Of a stretch of 64,000 nucleotides of DNA, positions 25,489 to 33,756 are shown one piece after another (positions within the stretch are counted from its first letter, which is position 1; each line of letters opens with the position of its first letter). Made by a program: the position numbers and the translations under genes. The stretch spans positions 2,976,001 to 3,040,000 of the forward strand of contig NZ_AP022671.1 in assembly GCF_011405515.1 (NCBI RefSeq), given 5' to 3'. The stretch is from Nitrospira sp. KM1 (lineage in GTDB: Bacteria > Nitrospirota > Nitrospiria > Nitrospirales > Nitrospiraceae). The notes under the pieces were generated by a model. That model did not search any database and was not told the DNA's origin. It saw nothing but the letters and a program-made list of their open reading frames with translations.

Positions 25489-25887
25489 TCACACGATCGT
25501 GATGTCAGGCGGCCGTTCGATCAATTCGACCTCATAGCCGTCGGGCGCGTCGATGAAAATGAATCGGCTTCCGGAGGATGTCACGGTCGGCCCATCGGTG
25601 ATCCGAATGCCCTGCGCCTTCAGCGAGGACATCGTGTCGTCGAGGTCGTCAACTTGAAAGGCAAGATGCACGAGGTCTTCCTGCACCTTCACGGGACCGC
25701 TGGCGGGAAAGCTGCAGAGTTCAATCAATTCCTCGCTGTTGGGCACCCGCAGGAATGCCAGCTGGGAACCACGGGGAGAGGTCTTGCGTTCGACCACCTG
25801 CAAACCGAGCACGTCCGTGTAGAAAGCGATGGTATGATCCATATTGCTGACCCGCATTCTGGTATGCAACAGCTTCATCACGCGCAT
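25489..25887 (-). CDS. VOC-family glyoxalase I-like protein
   Basis: A 132-residue vicinal-oxygen-chelate protein resembling lactoylglutathione lyase, which converts the methylglyoxal-thiol hemithioacetal to a thioester. The four metal ligands of the family can be seen: His in LLHTRMRV, Glu in ELIELCSF, His in DLVHLAF and Glu in GYEVELIER. The pattern HTIAFYTDVLGL is typical of glyoxalase I. It begins two bases after the GNAT gene stop. The substrate is uncertain because the VOC fold serves many reactions. Confidence 0.82.
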   Translation of the reverse strand: MRVMKLLHTRMRVSNMDHTIAFYTDVLGLQVVERKTSPRGSQLAFLRVPNSEELIELCSFPASGPVKVQEDLVHLAFQVDDLDDTMSSLKAQGIRITDGPTVTSSGSRFIFIDAPDGYEVELIERPPDITIV

Positions 25888-25889
25888 CG

Positions 25890-26372
25890 CTAGATCTCCT
25901 CGGCCCGCATCCCCGGTCCGGTTGTTTTTCTGAGAAGGATTTCCGCAGAACCATCAATCAGGAGGTTCGGAAGAGGCCCGATCTCCTGATAACCGTGCCT
26001 GCGGTAGAAACGGCGGGCCGGTTGGTTGAAGTCCGATACGCAGATGAAGAGATTCGTGGCTCTGGCGAATACCAGCGACTCGACATGTTCGAGTAGGCGA
26101 CTTCCCACTCCGCGTCCCCTGGCCCGTGCAGCCACGCCGAACAGTTCCAGATAATCTCCGAGAAGAAAGTGGCGTCTGACCACGGCGATCGCTGCGACGA
26201 CACCCGCATCATCAGGCAGGACATAACTCTCGCGCCCGGCAGGGATCGGCGCGAAATATCGATCCCAGTCCGCCATCCGATGACCGAGACGTTTCCATGG
26301 CTCTGAGCCGAGCAGGAGGCCGATGACCGCATGACGATCCTCCGCCGTCATCGCTCTGATAGGAGGCGGCAT
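25890..26372 (-). CDS. GNAT-family N-acetyltransferase
   Basis: A protein of about 160 residues that should transfer an acetyl group from acetyl-CoA to an amine. The acetyl-CoA loop reads ARARGRGVGSRLL, preceded by the beta-4 strand LFGVAA and followed by FYRRHGYQEIG, all typical of RimI-like members. The ATG at 26372 overlaps the deacetylase stop by one base (TGATG), a sign of coupled translation; an ATG at 26393 would add seven residues. The substrate cannot be predicted. Confidence 0.82.
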   Translation of the reverse strand: MPPPIRAMTAEDRHAVIGLLLGSEPWKRLGHRMADWDRYFAPIPAGRESYVLPDDAGVVAAIAVVRRHFLLGDYLELFGVAARARGRGVGSRLLEHVESLVFARATNLFICVSDFNQPARRFYRRHGYQEIGPLPNLLIDGSAEILLRKTTGPGMRAEEI

Positions 26373-27070
26373 CAGCGGTTCGTCTGCCGGCATGCGAGGA
26401 CATCCGTGACGGTCATGGGAATCAGGTGGCGCTGCGGCAGTACCTGTTCGGCCAGATGGGCGACCGCCTCATAGGTGTATCGGCCTTTCCCGTTGGCATG
26501 CAGCACGACGATACTGCCTTTGCGAGTGAGGCGGGAGAGCCGGTGATCGATCTGTTCCAGTGAGAGGGTGGGGTCGGGATCCCCCGACACGACGTTCCAA
26601 AGGATGAACTGAAGTCCCAGGTTTTTGACCAGATCGACGGTGTGATCGTTGAACTCGCCGTACGGCGGGCGAAAGAGAGACGTCGCCCGTCCATATTTCG
26701 TTTTGAGCACACGGACGGGTGCCAGGATTTCCTGTTGCTGTTCGTCGAGTGTATGCATGGGAAGGTGCGCGTGCACGTCGCCGTGGGTGCCCACCTCGAA
26801 GTACGGAATCCCTAGGAGGAATTTGACTTCAGTGTCGTGCCGCGCCATCCATCGGCCGGACATGAAGAATGTTGCGGGAATTTTATGTTCGACCAAATAG
26901 TCGATGACTCGTTGATCATAGCCGCTGCCATTGCGGACAGGGCAGAGATCGAACGTCAAGGCGACTCCGGGACAGGCCGGAGGGCCGCTGGTGAGGACTT
27001 CACCGCAGGCGGATCGTGCAAGGACCACGGCAAGGAGAACTGTCCCAAGGGCCAATCGGAGGATAGGCAT
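26372..27070 (-). CDS. Secreted polysaccharide deacetylase (NodB-like)
   Basis: A 232-residue NodB-fold deacetylase with a signal peptide (MPILRLALGTVLLAVVLA), so it acts outside the cytoplasm, probably on an N-acetylated sugar polymer. Motif 1 is TFDLCP, where most family members have TFDDGP; the catalytic-base Asp is kept but the usual metal-binding second Asp is Leu. Motif 2 with the metal histidines is THGDVHAH, and motif 3 is RPPYGEFN. The ATG at 27070 is preferred over a GTG at 27094 because it starts the signal peptide cleanly. It overlaps the GNAT gene by one base, giving a deacetylase-GNAT-VOC transcription unit. Confidence 0.82.
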   Translation of the reverse strand: MPILRLALGTVLLAVVLARSACGEVLTSGPPACPGVALTFDLCPVRNGSGYDQRVIDYLVEHKIPATFFMSGRWMARHDTEVKFLLGIPYFEVGTHGDVHAHLPMHTLDEQQQEILAPVRVLKTKYGRATSLFRPPYGEFNDHTVDLVKNLGLQFILWNVVSGDPDPTLSLEQIDHRLSRLTRKGSIVVLHANGKGRYTYEAVAHLAEQVLPQRHLIPMTVTDVLACRQTNR

Positions 27071-27132
27071 CGTCGTCAGTATACCCGACCGCACGCTTGA
27101 CGGCGAATTTTCGCCGCTGGTACGGTATCTTC

Positions 27133-28311
27133 ATGGCATTGCCTGATTGGGAAATCGGACGGGCGCTCGGCATACCGATACGGATCCACGCGTCGTGGTT
27201 CCTCGTATTTTTCTTCATGAGTTGGACCTTGGCGACAGGCTATCTCCCGGATGCCTTGCCCGGTCTATCCCACGAACGGTATTGGGGAATGGGAGCCGTC
27301 GCGGCCCTGCTCCTGTTCTTGTCAGTTCTGCTTCATGAACTGGGCCACTCCTACGTCGCCAAGCGATATCACATCCCCATCGCCCAAATCACGCTCTTCA
27401 TTTTTGGCGGGGTGGCGCATATGGGAAAGGAACCGCCCCATCCCCGTGCGGAGTTTCTCATTGCCATCGCAGGACCGGCCGTAAGCTTCGTGCTGGGCGT
27501 ACTATGCCTTACGTTGGCGATGACGGCGGATACGGTGTTTCCAGGGCCGTCAGTGCGGGGTTTCGTTGTGCTGGGAGGTTTGCTGGGCATGGTCAATGTC
27601 CAATTGGGGCTGTTCAATCTTATCCCTGGGTTTCCGTTGGACGGCGGTCGAATGTTACGGGCGGGACTATGGGCATGGAGCAAAAATCTTTATCGTGCCA
27701 CCGGTCATGCCGCCATGTTCGGCCTCTGGTGCGGCGTCTTGTTTTGCCTGATTGGAGCCTGGATCGTCGGAGAATCTCTGTTCGGAGGGGGTGAGCAGTC
27801 GGTGGCCGGTAATGGAGGCTGGCTGTTGTTCATCGGTGCGTTCCTGTTCAGCGCCGCTTGGAATGCGAGGAAGCAGGCGTCCCTCCGTATGGCGTTGGAA
27901 GCCACGACCGTTGAGGAAGTCATGGTCCGGACGCCGTTGGTCATCCCATCACATCTGACGGTTCGCGCGGCCGTCGATGACTATTTCGTCGCTCACGGCT
28001 TCAGTGGATTTCCCGTGGCCGAGGGGGATTCCGTGACAGGTGTGATCACTGTGGACGATCTCCAGCGGGTGCCGCAAGCCCTCTGGGATTGGCGGACGGT
28101 GCGGGATGTGATGAGCCCGGCTTCCCCGGATCTGTTCGTGACCAGGGATCGGACGGTCAAGCAGGCGCTTGATCGCATGGCCAGAACCGGCCGGGATCGG
28201 CTTGTGGTGATGGAAGAAGAGCGACCGGTCGGCCTCATCACACAATCGTCGGTCGTGACGTTTTTTCAGTTACATCGAAATGGCCGGGCGCAGAAGAAGC
28301 CGGACACCTGA
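27133..28311 (+). CDS. M50 site-2-type zinc metalloprotease with CBS domains
   Basis: A 392-residue intramembrane protease. The zinc motif HELGH (68-72) sits in a hydrophobic helix, and the second zinc-ligand motif is NLIPGFPLDGGRML. Residues 1-235 form the membrane part; from about residue 260 two CBS domains follow (VMVRTPLVIP and VMSPASPDLFVT segments), which often bind adenine nucleotides and could tie proteolysis to energy state. The ATG at 27133 is the first ATG in frame; a TTG 12 codons upstream is less likely. It diverges from the deacetylase gene and converges with the next gene with only four bases between. The substrate is unknown. Confidence 0.88.
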   Translation: MALPDWEIGRALGIPIRIHASWFLVFFFMSWTLATGYLPDALPGLSHERYWGMGAVAALLLFLSVLLHELGHSYVAKRYHIPIAQITLFIFGGVAHMGKEPPHPRAEFLIAIAGPAVSFVLGVLCLTLAMTADTVFPGPSVRGFVVLGGLLGMVNVQLGLFNLIPGFPLDGGRMLRAGLWAWSKNLYRATGHAAMFGLWCGVLFCLIGAWIVGESLFGGGEQSVAGNGGWLLFIGAFLFSAAWNARKQASLRMALEATTVEEVMVRTPLVIPSHLTVRAAVDDYFVAHGFSGFPVAEGDSVTGVITVDDLQRVPQALWDWRTVRDVMSPASPDLFVTRDRTVKQALDRMARTGRDRLVVMEEERPVGLITQSSVVTFFQLHRNGRAQKKPDT

Positions 28312-28315
28312 ACGG

Positions 28316-29674
28316 CTACCCATCCGCCTTGGCCACCGAGATATTCTGTGCGATGGCAATCCGAATGAGATGCACCACGAGAAGAAATCCATATACCACG
28401 CAGAAGAATTTGAAGGTGACACGATAGAAATCCATCAATAGGACAGGAAGGCAGAGCGCAAACAGGAGGCTCGCGATCAAGGTCATAAACGTCAGGCGCC
28501 GGCAGAATTCATGCGACGCTTCCTTCCCGATCGGCTTGAGGGCTCTCGCATAGCGCTCAGCGCGCTGGAGCCTGGCTTCATAGAGAGAGCGTTCACCGAA
28601 GCCCCAATAGCGGAGGTAGAAGTATCCTGCAACAATCCACAGCCATGGCATCGCCCACAACGGCCAGTAGGTCCCGCCATGATATGTGTCGCTGCTGATC
28701 AATGTGGCGAATGACGGAGCATAGAGCAATCCCAACACCAGAGGGAGGACGCGTTCATCACGAGGACGTTCCCCTGCGGGCCCGCCGTGGATCAGTTCCT
28801 TCTCGAATAGAGGGTAGCCGTACTTGAGAACCACGAGTGCGATCGCCGCGCTCATGGTCTTGTCCGGAATATACCGGATCCAGTTCTGAAGCCAGTTGAC
28901 GATCCACCAACCGATGCTGTCGGCCCATGTCAGGCCGATCAGTGACTCGATGGACTGGTGGACCATGTGTTCCCATTCCAGCACGCGCGTGCTCAGCGTG
29001 TCGGCCAGATCCGGATTGAGGGAAAAGATCGAGTGTTCATTCAGGGCAGCCTGGACGAAGGTCCCCGGCACGCTCATGACCAGTGCGCCGCCGACGCCGA
29101 ACGCATAGAGGAACCAGGCGTGCGAGAGTGCGGAACTTTTTCCGGTCCTGAGATACTTCTGAAATCCTCCCTGCCGTGCCATCCAGCCCCAATACAGAGC
29201 CCCGGTCATACTTACGAGCGACCAGGGAAAAATCACGACGTCTGCTCCCGACTCGGGAAATAGGAGCCAATTCACGATGGAGTTGGAGAGTAGGGCGGCC
29301 GTAGCTCCCCACCACGGACCGAGCAGGAAAGCTACGAGCGCCGTTCCGGTCATATCGAGAAAGAGGATGCTCTCCAGATGACGGCTCAGCGTCAATCCCA
29401 CATAGTTCAAGAGAAGGCCGGCGGCCACGATCACACCGGTTTCATACATCAGAAGATAGGAGGTTCCGCGCAGGGGACGTGACGAAAAGAAATCAATCAC
29501 CGGCGCGGGGTCCGGCAAGGCTCGTTCCGCCGCAGAATGCGCTTTGCGCTCTTGTCCCGACTTGAGCCGGTTCTGAATGTCGAGCAGCTTTTCCATCATG
29601 GACAGCATAGCGGCGACGAAGCCGGCAATGGTGCCGCCCAACATCAACAGATCTTTTCCGAAGTCGTCGAACAT
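28316..29674 (-). CDS. Polytopic membrane protein with an ECF S-component-like segment
   Basis: A 452-residue membrane protein with about eight to ten hydrophobic helices and a charged segment near residues 30-55. The stretch LDMTGTALVAFLLGPWWGA and the helices around it resemble the core of energy-coupling-factor transporter S components, but the protein is about twice the usual S-component length and no ECF ATPase gene is adjacent. A C-terminal charged loop (RLQRAERYARAL) precedes two last helices. I do not recognise a named family, and the function is unknown. It is downstream of yihY on the same strand, after 99 bases. Confidence 0.65.
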   Translation of the reverse strand: MFDDFGKDLLMLGGTIAGFVAAMLSMMEKLLDIQNRLKSGQERKAHSAAERALPDPAPVIDFFSSRPLRGTSYLLMYETGVIVAAGLLLNYVGLTLSRHLESILFLDMTGTALVAFLLGPWWGATAALLSNSIVNWLLFPESGADVVIFPWSLVSMTGALYWGWMARQGGFQKYLRTGKSSALSHAWFLYAFGVGGALVMSVPGTFVQAALNEHSIFSLNPDLADTLSTRVLEWEHMVHQSIESLIGLTWADSIGWWIVNWLQNWIRYIPDKTMSAAIALVVLKYGYPLFEKELIHGGPAGERPRDERVLPLVLGLLYAPSFATLISSDTYHGGTYWPLWAMPWLWIVAGYFYLRYWGFGERSLYEARLQRAERYARALKPIGKEASHEFCRRLTFMTLIASLLFALCLPVLLMDFYRVTFKFFCVVYGFLLVVHLIRIAIAQNISVAKADG

Positions 29675-29773
29675 CTTCCGAAGGTCTCCGATGGTGGTTC
29701 ATTGTAGCCAGGTCGGCACGCCCTCGCCAGAAAAAGCCCGGAAGCCGACAGCGGCAGACCTGCTCCGGATGCA

Positions 29774-30631
29774 TTACAGCGACATGCCGGGAGTCTTGGA
29801 CAGGACGGGGTCGGGCACCCGGATCCGTTGCTGCAGCGAGTGGGCGACAACGGCTCCAAAGAGGAGCAGCGTGGCAGAATAATACAGCCAGAGAAGGAGG
29901 AGAATGACTTCCAACAATGAGCCATAGAGGTCGTACAGCGCGGCGTATTCGGCATAGTTCGTAAACAGCAATTTTGCCGAGACCCACAGGAGGCTGAACG
30001 TGAGGGCTCCGATCATGGCTTCGCGCCACCCGGGAGGGCGGCGGGGTACGAAGCGGTAGAGTGCCGTGACGGTGAGAAAGGCCAGCAGAAACGGAAGCGT
30101 ATAGGTCAGGAAAAAATCATGAGCCGTCAAGGCCAGGAGGTCGAGCCCCCAGAAATGGGGGATATAACTGGTGATGATGTTGACGGTCTGCGTGGCGACG
30201 TACGAGACGACGAGCAACAGTCCGACCGCTCCAAGGGAGGCGACAGAAATAATCGTCGAAATCAGCGGATGGCGTTGCCAGCGGCTTTCGAATACGACAT
30301 TCAGGGCGTAGTCGAGCTCGTAGAAGACCAGCGTGCCGAACCAGGCAAAGGACAAAAAGACGAGCCAGCGCACCGTGTCCAATTCGCTCACGCGCTGCAA
30401 CTCCACGGCCAGCTTGGCGCCGAGAGTCGGGAGAAAGCCTTTCAAGAAGCTGAGGAGCACTTGCGCCCCGATGACATCCTGACTGACGATGAAACTGACG
30501 CCGTACAGCAGGAGAAAGACGAGCGGGAAGAGCGAGAGCAACGAGAAAAATGCGAGGGACGCCGCGAGGCTGCCGCATCCTTGTCTTAAGAACGATGTGA
30601 GGAAGTCTTTGAGCAGACGCCAGAGTTCCAT
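29774..30631 (-). CDS. YihY/BrkB family inner-membrane protein
   Basis: A 285-residue integral membrane protein with about six helices, recognisable as the YihY/UPF0761 (formerly ribonuclease BN/BrkB) family from GCGSLAASLAFFSLLSLFPL at the start, LYRFVPRR in the middle and YGSLLEVILLLLWLYYSA near the end. The family's biochemical role is unsettled. It follows nuoN by 72 bases on the same strand, so it could be read through from the complex I operon, although no shared function is known. Confidence 0.85.
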   Translation of the reverse strand: MELWRLLKDFLTSFLRQGCGSLAASLAFFSLLSLFPLVFLLLYGVSFIVSQDVIGAQVLLSFLKGFLPTLGAKLAVELQRVSELDTVRWLVFLSFAWFGTLVFYELDYALNVVFESRWQRHPLISTIISVASLGAVGLLLVVSYVATQTVNIITSYIPHFWGLDLLALTAHDFFLTYTLPFLLAFLTVTALYRFVPRRPPGWREAMIGALTFSLLWVSAKLLFTNYAEYAALYDLYGSLLEVILLLLWLYYSATLLLFGAVVAHSLQQRIRVPDPVLSKTPGMSL

Positions 30632-30703
30632 TGGCCGCCACCTCTGATGGAATCACTCAGCCTAGCACGGCTGGCGCAGTGATGCACGGGCGGTCAGCCT
30701 GTG

Positions 30704-32191
30704 TTATTTGAGCGGAAGGACCGACTGCACCGCCAGACTTACCAGAGGATTCGGGAACAGTCCGAAGATGATGACTCCGGCGACTGCGCAGGCCAAGACG
30801 ATCGAGAGGGCCGGGGAAGGCACCAGCCGCGGAGGATCAACCACCGATGCATCCGGTTCGCGCATATACATGACCATGACGATCCGCATGTAGTAGTAGG
30901 CGGACACCGCGGCGAAGATCAAGGCGATGACGGCCAACCACGTCAGCCCGGCATCGACCGCCGCCATGAAGACATAGAACTTTCCGATGAACCCGGCGGT
31001 AGGAGGAATGCCGGCGAGCGAGACCATGAACACGAGCATGAGGAACGCCGCCATCGGTTGACGTTTTGCCAGTCCGGTGAAATCCTCGATCTCCTCGCCT
31101 TCTATTCCACCGGTACGGAACATCGCAATCACGGCAAACGCTCCCAGGGTCATGAAGGCGTACAGGACGAGATAGAGCATGACACTGGCGATTCCCGTCG
31201 TCCCTCCCGACTCGCTCATACTGCGACCGGCCGCCACGATGCCGATCAAGGCATACCCGGCATGCGCGATGCTCGAATAGGCCAGCATCCGTTTGATGTT
31301 GGTCTGCACGATTGCCACCAGGTTTCCGAGCACCAACGTGGCGAGACACAGCAGAAGGAACAGCGCGGACCAGTTGGCCTTGAGCCCGCCGAGTCCTTCC
31401 ACGAACACGCGCAGGAAGGCTGCGAAGCTGGCGGCTTTGGATGCGACGGCCATGAAGGCCGTGACGGATGTCGGCGCTCCCTGATAGACATCGGGCGTCC
31501 ACATATGGAACGGCACGACCGCAAGCTTGAACGCAAATCCCACTGCGATCAGGATGGTCCCGATGAGCAGCAATGGATCATCGAAGCCGCGGGATCCTAT
31601 GGCTCCCGCGATGACAGAAAGTCTGGTGCCTCCCGTCACTCCATATAAGAGAGAGATGCCGTACAGCAAGAGACCCGACGAAAAGGCCCCGAGGACGAAA
31701 TATTTGGCCGACGCTTCCAATGACCGTGCCGAAGACCGTTTGAGTCCCGCCATGATATACAGCGACAGAGACATCAGTTCGGTCCCGAGATAAATCGTGA
31801 GCAGATCGGTTCCGGACACCATGACCATCATCCCCGAAAGCGACAGCAGGATGAACCCGTAATATTCACCGAGCTGAAGTCGCTCGACTTTGAGGTAGGG
31901 CATCGACATGAGAATGGTCATGCCGGTCACGACATACAGCATCAGTTTCCAGAAGCGCGCATAGCCATCGACGACGACGAGGTCGTTGAATGCCTGCACC
32001 CGCACGTTCATTGATCCGATCTGGCCGCCGGTGAGCCCGATGCACAAGGCCAGCGACCCGAGACTCAGCCATGCCAGCAATTCCTTGCGCGACGGTTTCG
32101 TCACGGGATCGAGGATAAGCACCAGGCAGGCTGCCGCGACAATCACCAGCTCGGGAAGAAGGACCAACAGGTCGGCGCCGAATGAAGTCAT
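30704..32191 (-). CDS. nuoN: NADH:quinone oxidoreductase subunit N
   Basis: Antiporter-like proton-pumping subunit of complex I, 495 residues with about 14 helices. The Mrp-antiporter core is visible: LYLGTELMSLSLYIMAG with the key Glu, the KLAVVPFHMWTPDVYQGAP segment with the channel Lys and His, and KRMLAYSSIAHAGYALIG. It overlaps nuoM by four bases and is the last nuo gene. The next gene downstream, yihY, is unrelated. Confidence 0.95.
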   Translation of the reverse strand: MTSFGADLLVLLPELVIVAAACLVLILDPVTKPSRKELLAWLSLGSLALCIGLTGGQIGSMNVRVQAFNDLVVVDGYARFWKLMLYVVTGMTILMSMPYLKVERLQLGEYYGFILLSLSGMMVMVSGTDLLTIYLGTELMSLSLYIMAGLKRSSARSLEASAKYFVLGAFSSGLLLYGISLLYGVTGGTRLSVIAGAIGSRGFDDPLLLIGTILIAVGFAFKLAVVPFHMWTPDVYQGAPTSVTAFMAVASKAASFAAFLRVFVEGLGGLKANWSALFLLLCLATLVLGNLVAIVQTNIKRMLAYSSIAHAGYALIGIVAAGRSMSESGGTTGIASVMLYLVLYAFMTLGAFAVIAMFRTGGIEGEEIEDFTGLAKRQPMAAFLMLVFMVSLAGIPPTAGFIGKFYVFMAAVDAGLTWLAVIALIFAAVSAYYYMRIVMVMYMREPDASVVDPPRLVPSPALSIVLACAVAGVIIFGLFPNPLVSLAVQSVLPLK

Positions 32192-33750
32192 GGCAACCGT
32201 TCTCCTTCCAAATGCATCGCCGGTGGAGAGACGAGCGCGGAGACCGGAACTCCGGCAGATGGATGCGTCGTCGGAGCGACTTTGGCCCTGGCCATGGCCT
32301 CAAGGGTCTTATCAACGCTGGCGTGCATGCGGAGAAGGACCGGGTTCGGGTACAGGCCGATCCAAAAGACCAGAATCACGAGGGGCGCGAGGATGCCCAG
32401 TTCACGATGATTCAAATCGGTCAATTTGGGCAGATGGCCGGGAGACGGGACGCCGAATGCGACGCGTTGGATCATCCACAGCATGTAGGACGCAGCGAGG
32501 ATCACCCCGAGAGAGGCAACGGCCGCCGCCGCCTTGCTCCACAGGAACGTGCCGACCAGGACCAAAAATTCTCCGACAAAGCTGTTGGTGGCGGGGAGGC
32601 CGAGAGACGACAGTGAGAAAATCACTAGAAACGTGGCGTAGCGCGGCATCGGATTCGCGAGGCCCGTATTGTCGGCGATCAGGCGGCTGTGCGTGCGTTC
32701 ATAGATGATCCCGACACACAGAAACAGCCCTCCGGTGGTGATCCCGTGATTGATCATTTGCATCACGGCGCCCTCGATCCCCTGCTGGTTCAGCACGAAT
32801 AGACCAAGCGTGACGAATCCCATATGGCTGACGCTCGAGTAGGCGATCAGCTTCTTGAGATCCGTCTGCGCCAAGGCCATGTACGCTCCGTAGATGATCG
32901 CGACGATCGAGAGCAGCGCCATCACCGGGGTCATGACCCGGCTGGCATCCGGGAGCATCGGCAGGCTGAATCGCAGGAATCCGTATGTGCCCATCTTGAG
33001 GAGCACGCTGGCGAGAATGACGCTGCCGGCAGTCGGCGCCTCCACGTGAGCGTCGGGCAACCAGGTGTGGAAGGGAAACATCGGGACTTTCACGGCAAAC
33101 GCGGCGAAAAAGGCAAGGAACAACCAGGTCTGAAGCGGGCCCGGATAGGTCACCTGGCTTAACGCAAGGATGTCGAACGTCCGGCCGCCATAGAAATACA
33201 GCACCAGAATGGCCACGAGCAGCAAGATACTTCCTGCGAGCGTATACAGGAAAAATTTAATCGCTGCATACAACCGGTTCGGTCCTCCCCAGACACCGAT
33301 CAGAAGATACATCGGTATCAGCATCGCTTCCCAAAAGACATAAAAGAGCACGAAGTCCAACGCGGCGAATACCCCCAACATAGCGGTTTCCATGACCAGC
33401 AGCACCGCCATGAAACTTCGGACGCTGACCGTAATCGCCGTCCAGGAGACCAAAACGCACAAAGGCATGAGGGCGGCCGTCATGAGCACCAGCGGAAGAC
33501 TGATCCCATCCAACCCCAGGCTGTAATGGATGGGCGGAGTCTTGATCCAGGCGACATGTTCGACGAACTGCATTTGACTGGAGTGCGCGTCGAAAAGCCA
33601 CCACAGCGGGATTGCCAGGACCAGATCGGCAATCGTCACGCCGAGGGCGATCCAGCGAGCGGACGATTCTTTGGCACAAGCGATCGCTGCGGCTCCCGCG
33701 AGCGGAAGGAAGATCAGAACCGTGAGCCATGGAAAGCCGGTCGAAGACAT
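32188..33750 (-). CDS. nuoM: NADH:quinone oxidoreductase subunit M
   Basis: Antiporter-like proton-pumping subunit, 520 residues and about 14 helices. The family segments are present: FYVFWEAMLIPMYLLIG with the conserved Glu, VKVPMFPFHTWLPDAHVEAP with channel Lys and His, and KKLIAYSSVSHMGFVTLG. The start lies six bases after nuoL, and the stop overlaps the nuoN start. The C-terminal tail after the last helix is longer and Pro/Ala-rich. Confidence 0.95.
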   Translation of the reverse strand: MSSTGFPWLTVLIFLPLAGAAAIACAKESSARWIALGVTIADLVLAIPLWWLFDAHSSQMQFVEHVAWIKTPPIHYSLGLDGISLPLVLMTAALMPLCVLVSWTAITVSVRSFMAVLLVMETAMLGVFAALDFVLFYVFWEAMLIPMYLLIGVWGGPNRLYAAIKFFLYTLAGSILLLVAILVLYFYGGRTFDILALSQVTYPGPLQTWLFLAFFAAFAVKVPMFPFHTWLPDAHVEAPTAGSVILASVLLKMGTYGFLRFSLPMLPDASRVMTPVMALLSIVAIIYGAYMALAQTDLKKLIAYSSVSHMGFVTLGLFVLNQQGIEGAVMQMINHGITTGGLFLCVGIIYERTHSRLIADNTGLANPMPRYATFLVIFSLSSLGLPATNSFVGEFLVLVGTFLWSKAAAAVASLGVILAASYMLWMIQRVAFGVPSPGHLPKLTDLNHRELGILAPLVILVFWIGLYPNPVLLRMHASVDKTLEAMARAKVAPTTHPSAGVPVSALVSPPAMHLEGERLP

Positions 33751-33756
33751 TACGCC

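Noticed and set aside
30701-31648. 315-codon open frame on the plus strand opposite nuoN
   Set aside because: Product is His/Arg/Asp-rich, which is the mirror of membrane-helix codons; nuoN is certain.
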